Below are positions 21,514 to 32,000 of a stretch of DNA of 64,000 bases, in pieces. Position numbers and translations under genes: made by a program. Numbering within the stretch: position 1 is the stretch's first letter; the number at the start of each line of letters is the position of its first letter. The DNA lies in the NCBI GenBank assembly GCA_037179335.1, contig JAKZHN010000041.1, positions 62,001-126,000 on the forward strand. Direction: 5' to 3'. The DNA comes from Cyclaneusma minus. Lineage: Eukaryota > Ascomycota > Leotiomycetes > Marthamycetales > Marthamycetaceae. Below the pieces are notes generated by a model. The model searched no databases. It saw only the letters and a list, made by a program, of their open reading frames with translations, and had not been told where the DNA came from.

Positions 21514-24406
21514 CTAGTCTTCCTCGGAGTCGGAGGACTCCTCATCACCACTAGACTCCTGTTCGATTGCTGCTGAAAATGTAAGCGCGTGCTGGGATGT
21601 GGACAGGTCTAGGAAACTCACATTGAACAGGCTGACCAGCGTTGCGAGAGTTGTTGGGCTTAGCCTCGCCTTGAAATCCTGCAACCTGCTGCTTGAGCAG
21701 CTGGATCTTGGCTTCTTGCTCCTGCTTGGACATTGGCTTGTTCTTGGTCTTCTTGGGAGCAGCTGGTCGTGACTTTGGCAGCTGCGGCTCGGGCTGGGGT
21801 TCAGGAATGTCAGGGTTGTACTTCATGACCAAGTCGTACAGCATGGAGAGTGTGGGCTGCGTAAGCACGTCAATGTCAAGCTCGATCTCGGAGCCGTCCA
21901 GCTGTAGCAATATTAGTCAGGACTCTATTTCGCAGCTTTAGAGATGGGATTGAACTTACCTCAAGTTGAGGCATATCACGTTTGATGAGAACGAAAGCCT
22001 GATCCATCTGCGTTTCGTTGAAGGTCGAAATGCCGTTCGAGATAATCTCCTTCTCGGTCGTGCCAATGAACCTGTGTTTCGGGTTCTGTTTCTTGGAATC
22101 CGACTTCTTCTTGGCGGGGTTGGCCTTCTTCGGGTTCTTGGATACCTTCTTCCTGTTCTTCTTTGCCAAGTTTTGAGACTCTTGGTCCACCATGTTCTGC
22201 ACAACGGCGACCATGTCCTGCTGCATCTTGATCAATTGAGGGTCAGGCTTCTTCTCCGACATCATGGCGATCAGTTTGTTCTGCTCTTCAATAAGTCTGC
22301 GCGTTGCCTGTGTGCTGGTACTATTCGAGGGCACATCTTCTTCAGCTTCATCCTCCTCGCTTTCTTCGTCCGAGTCTGAGAGAGCGCCGGGACTGACAGC
22401 GGTGGAGACAGGAGTGTGGTCTGCAACCCACTGGCCCTTCTTCTTCCATTCATCGTTGAAGATGGCCTCGAGTTCTTTGCCAAGGGCGTGGACACCATTG
22501 TCAACGGGATTGAATTTGAAGCAGTTGGCTAACATGAGACGGAAGTCCGATTCGAATTCCTTAGCCTGTTCGTATTCACCTGCTTGAAGTTTCTTCTCGA
22601 TTGTCTGGAGGTCCATGGGTTGTTTGATGATACTGAAGTAGGTAGGGATGTTCAAAGCGACCGGGTCCACTGGCTCGAGGAATGGCCAGACCACCCCCAC
22701 ATAACGAGGCTTCCTCAGCTCCGCCAACACCTCCTCGCAGAACCTGAGCTCCACAGCATATTTCTTCTTCTTGGGTTTGACGGCGTAGACGAGGTCCTTG
22801 GACTTGGGAGGATGTATTTCGCGCTTGGGTCGGCCAGCATCGTTCTTCGTCGAGTCGCGTCGAATGAGCGGAACGCCTGACGGATCCAGCGCAAAGGTTG
22901 GAGCTGGCGCAACAACAGGAGGAGGAGCCGCTGGGTGGCTTGGGGCTCTGAGTGGTTTCCGAGCAGAAGACGAGCCACGGGAACCACCATCACCGCTGGG
23001 GGTTGAGCGCTTGGCCTTCTTGTCCTTGGAAGAGTCGCTGAAGGTAGGTGCTGGGATCTTGGCAAAGAGGTTGTCTCTGACGGCATATCCAGCCTTGGTA
23101 ATTTCATGGTTGGCTCCGTTGAAAGTGACGCAGTTGTTCACCATGAGCTCAACATCGGCCTTGAAGTCCTCGATGTATTCGTATTGGGAAGTCTTCACCT
23201 TTTGCTCGATGATTGAAAGATCGATAGGGTGGCTGATTCGCGCGAGGTAAGCTTCGGCGAGGCCGGGATACGCCACTATCACTGGAGCTCTGAAATTCAT
23301 ACCGGCCCTCGACTGCTTCTGACCGCGGACGGCCTTCAACAGAACACCGTATTGGTTGGGTTTCATCTTCTGCTTGTTAGCAGAAGCAGTCGCAGAGACA
23401 CCGTTGACAGGCGCAGCTGGGGTGGCTGCTGGAGTACTGGGGCCGTCAACTTCAGTCTTGGTGCGTTTTGCAGCAGGTCCGTCCTCCATCTCGTCGTCTT
23501 CTCGCTCGCGCGCCATCTTAGCTGGAGAAGCAGGCGCGTCGAGCATGGGAGTGTCGGGCTGATGCTCGCTCGATGGAAGTGCAGCTGCGGGCTCTGGCTG
23601 AGATCCAGCGTTCAGGTCAATCTGCGACACGCTGGCGGGGTGGAGCGGCTCGTCTTGAGGCACGGGCACAAGGGAAGGCTCGTCGCGCGAAGCTGCGTCG
23701 GACGCTTCGCTTGCGGGTTGAAGATCGCTGCTGGGAGCCTGCACGCTGCCTGCGTTGCCTGCTGGCGCAATGGAGTCGGGCGCAAGAAGTGAATCTGCCT
23801 TGACGTCGAGCTCGTGCTTGTCGGACTGGAGCTGCGCAGCTTGTTCCTGCGAGACAGGAACAACCTCTTCGCGCAGGTCAGACTGTTGTGCCTCGATTAC
23901 AGGCGGAACAGCAGTGACGGCGGTGGTGTTAGTGGGCGCGTCCATGCTGGTGGGTTGGGGATTTGAAGTAGATGTATTTCCTGCAGCGTCGGCTGAGGGG
24001 TCAGAAGTGATATTCGCAGTCGACTCGAGCGCAGCGCTGCCTTCGGGTGCAGCCAGCGTCGTCGAGTCGTCGCGGCTCGGCTCTGGTGGAGAAATATTTG
24101 AAGGAGGTATGTCGAGGCTGTCGGTCGCTAAAGCGCGGGTCGCGAGGCCGTTTGTTTTGAAGGCGTCTACGTTGTCGCTGCCATTTACTGCGGCCTTGTC
24201 GTCGGGCGCACTGTCTACCGAAGAGTCCAAGGGCACCGAGTCGAGGATTTGAGACACAATGGAAGAGTCAGGGGGAGAATTATGGATCTCATCGTGTTTG
24301 GGTGCTCTGCCAATTTGTTCTGATAAATACACGTATACGATACAATGGGAGAGGCAAGGAAAGGTCCGAGATAGACTCACCCGTTGATGTCTAAATCCAA
24401 AGCCAT
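21514..24406 (-). CDS. bdf1: BET-family double bromodomain protein (Bdf1-like)
   Basis: A chromatin reader that binds acetylated histone tails, mainly H4, linked in yeast to TFIID and the SWR1 complex. Four exons (24406-24381, 24306-21960, 21901-21622, 21572-21514) encode 903 residues. Layout: a Ser/Ala/Pro-rich acidic N-terminus with an NLS-like patch; bromodomain 1 at about 322-424 (MNFRAPVIVAYPGLAEAYLA; NNCVTFNGANHEI with the acetyl-lysine-binding Asn); bromodomain 2 at about 526-631 (WPFLEPVDPVALNIPTYF; NCFKFNPVDNGVH); a Lys-rich stretch; the NET domain at about 761-830 across the intron-2 junction (MPQLE + LDGSEIELDIDVL); and a Ser/Glu/Asp tail (SSGDEESSDSEED). The tiny first exon (MALDLDING) is joined by a 74-bp intron that restores frame at G-APKHDE. 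Bromodomain 1 diverges more from the family than bromodomain 2. Confidence 0.93.
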
Positions 24407-26323
24407 CTTCTCAGATGATGGAACGGGCTGCGTCTTTTGCTCGAATGCAACACCGTTGGGAGACTGCGAAGCCATCACGGCCATTCAAACTGCCAGCCTG
24501 TCCAGCTCTACACCACAAAGCCGGCGCAAATCTTGACCTTGTGCGACTCTGCTCTTTCCCCTCACAACTGGGCTCGGCGCAAACGGATCTCGAGTGCACT
24601 GGTGGGACTAATCGCACTCTTAAGGTATTCTTGGGAGGTGCTTCGAGCTGACGTCGCTGAGTCTGTGGAAGAGCGCAATACTCAGAGGCGTTGCGGTCCC
24701 TTAAATATCACTCTTTTGCACCAGGCCTCGTTCACTAGGAGTGGCAATCGGTGGGCCTTCGAGAAAGCCGTCGAACTCAACAGCAGTGAATGCGCACAGA
24801 GCTGGCTCCCGATATCGACAGATGCCACGAGGGCTGACAGCAAGTATCGTGGTTGGGGAATCAGGTGCCGGTCCGTGTCGCGTGGTGGATGCGCCCGAAG
24901 TTTGGTAATGGGGAGTGAGGCTCGGCCGATTCCCAGATCGTGAAGTGCAGCTACTCAAAGCGACCAACACGATGTACAAGATCTCCCACCGGAAATAGCA
25001 CAGACAACACGCGTCTTTGAGAAATATTCGACGGCGCACGAGCTCTGGGAGTTAGCAATGACAAGTATTCTGCGGCGCGACAGTGGAAGACAAATAGCGG
25101 TGGTGATAGTAGTGTCGATGCGCAACGCGTGTGGTGAAAGGAAGGTCTGGTGCTGGCAACCAAGCTCCGGAAGCTGTCGGTTATGCGCGAGAGTAGCCGG
25201 CCAGCAACAAAAATCGCTTAGGTAAAAAAACGGCGATGATTATTTTCTTTTTTGGCGGGCGGATTAAGTGGGCAGTGGAGTGGTGAGCTGCACTGACAGG
25301 CGGACGAAGGCGCGACGGAGTGGTTTTGGTGCGCGACGCGCAAAGAGCATCAACAGGAACTTGGAGCTCTGAAATTCGAAAAGAGCGAGGGCGGCATTTT
25401 AATACGATGCCGAGATCGTCCTTCACTCTTCGCACGCGCTAGCAGGATTGGGTTAGACCGTATTTGCCGTGCGCTCCCCGCCAATCACCGTGGCGGAATG
25501 GCTGCCTTGCAGAGTCATCGATCTGCTCTCCAGTGACTCAGCATCTTCTTTATAAAGCCAAAAGCTCGACTAGCACGTTATTGCCACAGTTCTGACTAGC
25601 TCCGTCTTGAATATATCAGCAGATTTAATGCATCGAGGCTGAGCTCCATGGTCCATGCATACCTAACGCTTGCAAGTGCATTGAACCGAAAGCCAATTGA
25701 TAATGGTGGGGAGGACAGCTCTCCTCTACCCTAAACCAACAACGTCGCCTGAGGAGGGGCTGCCATGCTGCATGTTGTAATAAGCTTTGTTCGAGAATAG
25801 AAATTGCTCCATCTACAGGCTTCTAGCTTTTCGCCATTTTCTTGTCTGGTTACGTGATGGTTCGATGTATAATTTTGAGCCTGTGAAATGGATTGTGCAA
25901 TCTATTAACATTCTGCAATACCTGTTTGCGCAGTTATAAATTAGAGACCCAATGTGCCATCTCGACCAAGGATATTGCGTCCATGGATAACTGATAACTC
26001 TCCAAGCTTAACCAATTTTGGGAGCAAAAGTTGAAAGCGCTTGCACGTGATGGGCAAAATGGTAGGCTGAATAGATGATCCGGGCCGAGCTCTTATCGAG
26101 AAAAGTTGGTGGTTTCGCGAAATTATTTTTCGGGCAGTGAAGAGTGCTCGAGAACTGGTGAACCTCGTCGAAAACACAGCTGTGAAAAATCTACCCGCAC
26201 CGCACCATAATTCACACAAGCCCAGCTTGTCATCAGACCTCTGCGCCTTCCATTCCAGCGCATGGTCTCTGACTTTCCACTGCCAATCATAACTCCAACT
26301 CTGTCCATCTCGTTGTGCCTGCC
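24407..26323. promoter_or_regulatory. long divergent promoter region, bdf1 / utp5
   Basis: About 1.9 kb between divergent start codons. Open frames on both strands are short and not protein-like. The central part (25540-25960) is AT-richer. The pairing of a chromatin reader with a ribosome-biogenesis factor may allow co-regulation, but no shared element was identified. Confidence 0.4.
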
Positions 26324-27508
26324 ATGTCCACGAAAAGGAAACTCGCGGCCACCAAGCTCGCGCAGCCCACGCTGAAGCAGAGCGCAAAGTCAGCCACCCA
26401 GAACAAAGTCACCGACCAGAAGACTGTTGTGTCTGGCGGCGGCCATGCTGAAGCGCCCCCAGGATCGAAGGAGCAAGCCATCGAAATATCGAGCGAGTCG
26501 GAGGCAGAAGAGGACGAGTACGAAAGCGACGAAGAAGAGGACGAGGACGATGCCGTGAATGGCGAGGTCGACACCCAAGAACAGGCAGACAATGACGTCC
26601 AGATGGAGGACGCTGACGCCGGTGCTGCCGAAGAAGACGCCGAGGATATGGCCGAGCCCTCTTTTGGAGACCTGGTCAGAACAAACGCCTCCGAGCCCAT
26701 CGATGTCGCCGCCGCCTTCCCTGAAGCTGGCGAGCCCTCCACACACCAAGGCGCCAAGATCCAGCCCCCATCCGGCGCTTCCCTAGGTACCGTCCTTTCT
26801 CAAGCCCTCAAGACCAACGACGTCTCCCTTCTCGAATCATGTCTCCACACTACCGACCTAACTACCATACGCGCTACTATCCAACGACTACAGTCTCCCC
26901 TTGCCGGCACCCTCCTTCAGAAGCTAGCTGAGCGATTACATTCCCGCCCTGGACGAGCTGGTAGCCTGATGGTGTGGGTTCAGTGGTGCCTGGTGACCCA
27001 CGGTGGATATCTGGCAACGCAACCCGCCCTGTTGAAGCGACTTTCCGAACTGAACCGAGTCGTCGATCAGCGCGCAAGGAGTCTCCCAAGCTTGCTCTCA
27101 CTGAAGGGCAAGTTGGACATGTTGGAAGCTCAGATGCAACTCCGACGCAACATGCAAAGCCAGCGCCACGAAGACGACGACGAAGATGAAGAAGCAGTTA
27201 TCTACGTTGAGGGTGAGGGCAGTGGCGACGAGGAGCATGCTCTTGCAAACGGAATCGCAGAAGGCGAGGAGAGCGATGAGGATATGGCCAACGGCATCAT
27301 TGACGAGTCCGACGAGGAAGAAGAAGAGGATGACGAGAGCGATGGCGAGGGGCTGGTCGACGATGAGGCCGAGGAGACGGACGCGGACTCTGGCGACGAG
27401 GAGGATGCGGAAGAAGTCAATTACGAAGACCAAGATTCGTTATCCGGCGACGAGAGCGAGGACGAGAAGCAGAGCGCGCCACCGGCGAAGATCCGGAGAA
27501 CGAAATGA
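26324..27508 (+). CDS. utp5: U3 snoRNP / small-subunit processome protein Utp5-like
   Basis: A nucleolar factor of the t-UTP (UtpA) subcomplex, needed for rDNA transcription and early 18S rRNA processing. One exon, 394 residues from ATG 26324. The N-terminus is Lys-rich (MSTKRKLAATKLAQPTLKQS), then a long acidic stretch. The folded core, about residues 150-270, is the Utp12/WDR43 C-terminal domain: LGTVLSQALKTNDVSLLESC, LQKLAERLHSRPGRAG, LMVWVQWCLVTHGGYL, SLPSLLSLKGKLDMLEAQ. The tail is highly acidic (many DE/EED runs) and ends in a basic KIRRTK, as in many nucleolar proteins. Compared with yeast Utp5 the WD40 propeller is absent; short forms of this kind are, to my knowledge, usual in Pezizomycotina. 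Confidence 0.82.
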   Translation: MSTKRKLAATKLAQPTLKQSAKSATQNKVTDQKTVVSGGGHAEAPPGSKEQAIEISSESEAEEDEYESDEEEDEDDAVNGEVDTQEQADNDVQMEDADAGAAEEDAEDMAEPSFGDLVRTNASEPIDVAAAFPEAGEPSTHQGAKIQPPSGASLGTVLSQALKTNDVSLLESCLHTTDLTTIRATIQRLQSPLAGTLLQKLAERLHSRPGRAGSLMVWVQWCLVTHGGYLATQPALLKRLSELNRVVDQRARSLPSLLSLKGKLDMLEAQMQLRRNMQSQRHEDDDEDEEAVIYVEGEGSGDEEHALANGIAEGEESDEDMANGIIDESDEEEEEDDESDGEGLVDDEAEETDADSGDEEDAEEVNYEDQDSLSGDESEDEKQSAPPAKIRRTK

Positions 27509-27869
27509 GCGTTCTCAAGACAAAGACGAAGGGGTTTTGTTCATCTTCGGCGTTGCATGGCCAGGCGTTCTAAATTTGCTGTCCTACCTTGGCGAAGCTT
27601 GGATTGGCTAGGTACTGCTGTCATTGCAGTATGATGAAAAGTTAGTTGGTGTATAGGGTACCATAGATGCACTTCTACCCCACAAGAATTCGCAATAATC
27701 GTTCGTGACTGTGACTGTCCAAGCAGGCTACATGCACGATTACATGCAAATATCCAACACCCTTATACATACCACACCGATCATACAAATTCGGCTTCCA
27801 GTGTTTCCACACAACATGTAGACAAAAACAAATCACATACACAGCATCGGTTCTGTGTCAGTACTCACG

Positions 27870-28005
27870 ACGATTGGATACATCCACGACGATTGGGAAT
27901 TAAGTGGATTTTCACAACGATAATTGATTGAGAATATCCACGACGATTGGGAATATTCACAGTGACTAGGGATATTTACAATCATTGTGAATACTCGGAC
28001 AAGTT
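27870..28005 (-). repeat. 19-bp minisatellite block, orientation opposite to the main array
   Basis: Consecutive 19-bp units at 27933-27951, 27952-27970 and 27971-27989 (aatatccacgacgattggg, aatattcacagtgactagg, gatatttacaatcattgtg), with poorer copies of the ACGACGATTGGG part upstream to about 27870. The reverse complement of the middle unit aligns with the monomer of the array at 28091. Confidence 0.6.
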
Positions 28006-28090
28006 TTTTTTTAATGGAATCGCTACATCGCATTTGGAGTCTTGAAATCGCATACAGACTAAGCCTGTTTACCCTAAGCCCCTTGATCAT

Positions 28091-28555
28091 TCCCAGTCAC
28101 TTGGAATACCCCCAGTTACTTGAAATACTCTCAGTTATTTAAATTACTCCAAATTACTTGGAATGCTCCCAGTCACTCGGAATACTCTAAACCACTTTGA
28201 ATATTACAAATTATCCAAAATACTCTTAATTACTTGGGTCCTGGAATACTCCCAATCACTTGAAATACTCCAAGTCACCTCGAACACTCTGAATTATTTG
28301 AAGTACTCTCAGTTACCTGGGTCTTGGAATATTCCCAGTTACTTGGAATACTCTAAGTCATTTTGAATATTCCAAATTATTTAAAATACTCTTAGTCAAA
28401 CGGGGTTTGAAATATTTCCAGTCACTTGGAATACTCTCAGTTGTTTGGAATACTCCAAGTCACTTGAAATAATCTCGGTTATTTGGAATACTTCAAGAAT
28501 CAAGTCAGTTGGAATATTCCTAGTTACGTTGAATACTTCAAATTACTTTGAATTT
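28091..28555 (+). repeat. minisatellite: 23 units of 19 bp with an 83-bp higher-order repeat
   Basis: Monomers follow tcccagtcacttggaatac with substitutions only. Reading from 28091, units 1-7 are 19 bp; units 8, 12, 16 and 21 (starting 28224, 28307, 28390, 28492) are 26 bp owing to a 7-bp insertion before GGAATA; the others are 19 bp. Units 5-8, 9-12 and 13-16 correspond position by position (tccca..., tctaa/tccaa..., t-c-aattat..., 26-mer), giving an 83-bp higher-order period. No insertion or deletion other than the 7-bp one breaks the phase across 465 bp. Confidence 0.8.
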
Positions 28556-28824
28556 ATCAGTTCACAATAAAAATAGAATTGAAGCAATGACAGAGCTATT
28601 CTTGAATAGGCTTCGCCTGTATATGATTTCACAACTCCAGATGCGATTTAGCGATTCCTTTCTTTTATTTGTGATACTGCTCTGCTAGCGATAGAAATTC
28701 ACGACTGTTAACCTAGGAGCTACCCATTCCTACCTCCTTGGAAAGGGAGGATGAAAACTTGAGCCCCAAGACCTCCAACTGATTCCTTGCTAGCTATAAC
28801 TGCTAAAAGTACATGTGCCGGACG

Positions 28825-29076
28825 GCTGCTGAGCAATTTCTTGCAAGTATAAAGAATGTAATGACCAACACCACCTTTCAAACCATTTCAGAACGCCAAA
28901 ACTCCTGCAACCCTCAGCACTAAGCACTGTGCTAAGGACGCCGGGACACGGTTGCTCAGCAATTTCTTGCCAGTGTAAAGAATGTAACGAACATGACCTG
29001 TTGACTTGCTTCGAACGCCAAAACTCCTGCAACGCTCAGCACCCATCACTGCGTTGAGAACGCCGGAGACACAGTG
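28825..29076. repeat. 126-bp tandem duplication
   Basis: Two head-to-tail copies, about 28825-28950 and 28951-29076, share TGCT-AGCAATTTCTTGC, GTAAAGAATGTAA-GA-CA, GAACGCCAAAACTCCTGCAA and a final GA-CGCCG-GACAC block, with about a quarter of positions diverged. The copies lie just beyond the stop codon of the RRM-MYND gene, so they are probably in or near its 3' untranslated region. Confidence 0.7.
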
Positions 29077-29095
29077 TAAGTACTGCGCGCCATCA

Positions 29096-32000
29096 TCAAT
29101 CCTTCTTGCCCGGCTGGCATTGGGAGGGTCCTGCTGCCTGTTGGGGAGAGCAATTGGCGGACGTGGGAGGAGTGGGCTCGGGCCGGGGGAAAGAGACGCC
29201 GTCCTGTGGCTTCGTGTCGTCGTCACCTGGTGAGGTGGTTGACATCTCACCCACCCATCCCGAATGGAAGTCGATAAGTGAGGAGGCATTAGCCTTCGCG
29301 ACAATCTCACCATGTGGGCCGAGGTGTTCATAGCCGTTGCCATGATAGCGAGCTCCCATAGCATAAACGTCCCTGCCACCTAAAAACTCCATGCGCCAGG
29401 CCCTAAGAAGAGGAATCCGGACCTCCGACTGATCCAATGCACGAATTATAGCACCCACCATGTCAGTATCATCCGGACCGAACGGGAACTGATAGGTCAG
29501 ATGGTCCAAATTGGGCTCAGGGGCGCACCCGAACTCCGCGAGGATCTGTCTGTGGAGCTGATGCTTGAGTTGCTCATAAAGGCCTTGCTGCTGACATTCA
29601 AAGATTTCGCGCTGCTTGGGATCAAGACCGTCAGGCGATGGTCGAGTATATGCCTCCTGGAAAGCAAGGGCGATCCACATATACAGCCATTCGACGTACT
29701 GCTTCTCTTGGGTGACCAGAGCAGCATTGCGCAATCTGGTGAACAGATCACGTCTAGAGGGTGCCGATTCGAAAGACAGATATGATAAGACTGCGGGTTG
29801 CTCGCCGGGGAAAAAGACGAAGTAGTCGCCCGGTGGGATAGCCACAATCCTGGAGTCTCCGCCGGTGACCTGCGAATCAAAGCTGGTCAGAATGTTGAAC
29901 CTCGATATTCCGGCTACAATACATACCTGGGCCCACTTTGCGCCGAGGTAGACTGGCTCTTCATAAAGCATCATCCCGTATAATGTTTGACGCCATCTGT
30001 ACGTTTCATCAGCAAATGTTTTTCGAAGTCGAGTGCTATACACACCGTTCAGGTGTGACGTGGCCGGCAGCAAGCCCATCCAGCATAGGGAGACCAGGAT
30101 ACCAGGCACGGTAGGCTCTGAACAACTGTGGATCATTCCAGTCGACCTGATAATCGCCACAGGTCGCTTGGCATACGCCGTTGCTGATGTGGTCGGTGGC
30201 ATCGAGCAGTAAACAGGCCAATGAACAGTACCTCACTTTAGAAAAAGGTCCGCAACGCGGGCATAGCGTCGGGTTGGGTGGATCAAACTGCAAATCGCGG
30301 CAACGATCCTGGCAGTACCTGCAGGTGAATGTCGAGAATAGACACTCGTTGGTACGAGGGTGTAGACGGACGTCTGAAGAGAGCTGTGGCTCTTCAGAGA
30401 CAACGGCAGTTGCCTCAAGTGTGCTCTCGACACTTGGGTCACCGGCGATAGAAAGAGGTTTTTCGACTGACATTTCGGAAGCTTGCTCTGATGATTCGAA
30501 ATCGACAATGGCAGGCGTCTCAAGCAGGCTCCCAGCATTCGGCTCACCGACAACAACGAGAGAAGTTTCGACAGGGATCTCGGGAGCCGGCTCTGACGGT
30601 TCAAGATCGACAACAGCAGATGCCTGCGCCTGGAGAGGGTCCTTGGAAGCTGGCTCTATTGGCTCCTCGACAACAATGAAAGGTGAATCAAGGCGGCCTT
30701 GGAGAGCTGACTGCGACGCGTCAACCAAAGCATCAGGAGATGCAGTACCTGAATGATGGAGAGTTTGATGCGCCTGCTCCACACCGGTAACGGCAGGTGC
30801 TCCGAAGGAGCTCTCAGCAGCCGGGTCTGATGGATCAGCGACAACACCCACAGATTCCTCGAGCAGCCCTGCTTGGGATGATTCTGTACTCTCATTCAGG
30901 GGATTAGCTCGTGTCTCGAGTGAATCACGAAGACATGGCTGCAAATAATCAGCGACAAGCGGTGCGTCGGGGGGATTCTGAACCCCGGCCGGAGAGGAGT
31001 GTGTATCAGCAGAGACGTAGGCACCAGAGATGAAATCCGCTCTGATCCGCGCTAGTTGAGCCGTTGACTCCTCTCTAGCCTTCTCAGTACGATGCACCTT
31101 CTCTCGTACGATGCCATTGTCTTTGCACACCTCTGCGAGTTCGGCAAGCTTTCCGACATGAAAACGCTCCTTTTCTGCTAGCGCTGCTCTAATCTCGACC
31201 AATTCTATCTGGCATTGGTGAACCTCCTCCCGAACGTCATTTTCCTTCCTCTCCAGGTCTGACTGAGCCGCGCGCGATTCGCTCAGGCACTGGGTAAGAT
31301 CACACAGCTTTTGACGCAAGCGCTCTTCTACCTGCATAGGATTCTCCACTGTCTCCGAGCTTGGCTGTTCAGCACGCCGAGCATGACGACAAATCATTGA
31401 GCTGAGCGAGACACTGGAAGCCCGTCGTCCGCGAACATTCACACCAGGACTAGAGACCGCACCGGGTGCGGCATTGAGACTCGAATTGTACAACGCATCT
31501 CGGGCTACTGGCGGGGGAACAGACGCCGACGATGACCGCAATTTGTCGACAAGGTCGGCAAGATACTGCCTTTCCTCAACCTCAACTACAGGCACTTCGT
31601 CCTGTGCTTGAAGGAGTTCTCCTTGGAGTGCCACACCCTGCTCAGTCGCGAGTTCGCCGTCAACTCCAGCATACTTGGCCACGGTTTCCTCATCGGTCTT
31701 CTCAGAGTTGCCAATGGGCAGCTTCACAACGATGTTGTGGCTATCAATGTCTGCACCTCTCGACTCTTCAAAAGCAGGCTCCGTGCTGGTCTCGACAGCA
31801 TCACCCTTATCAGGGTTGTCAATGGGTAGCTTGTCGATGATCTCACGGCCGTCGATCTCTGTACCCCTCGACGCTTCGATAGCAGGTTCCGTGCTGGTCG
31901 CAGCACCCTCAATAATGGGCTTTCCACCAGTCTCACCAGAGTTTTTGATGACACTCTCGGTAGCGGAAACCTCACCAGTCTCATGAGGCTTGTCGATATA

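Larger units (their letters stand above)
27509..29095. other. gene-free repeat-rich region
   Basis: A 1.6-kb gap between the 3' ends of utp5 and the RRM-MYND gene. It holds a block of 19-bp units (27.9 kb), the larger opposite-orientation array (28091-28555) and a 126-bp tandem duplication (28825-29076), all listed separately. No coding sequence seen. Confidence 0.6.

Noticed and set aside
28091..28555. CRISPR-like reading of the regularly spaced repeats
   Set aside because: Units are contiguous with no unique spacers, in a eukaryotic genome; it is a minisatellite.
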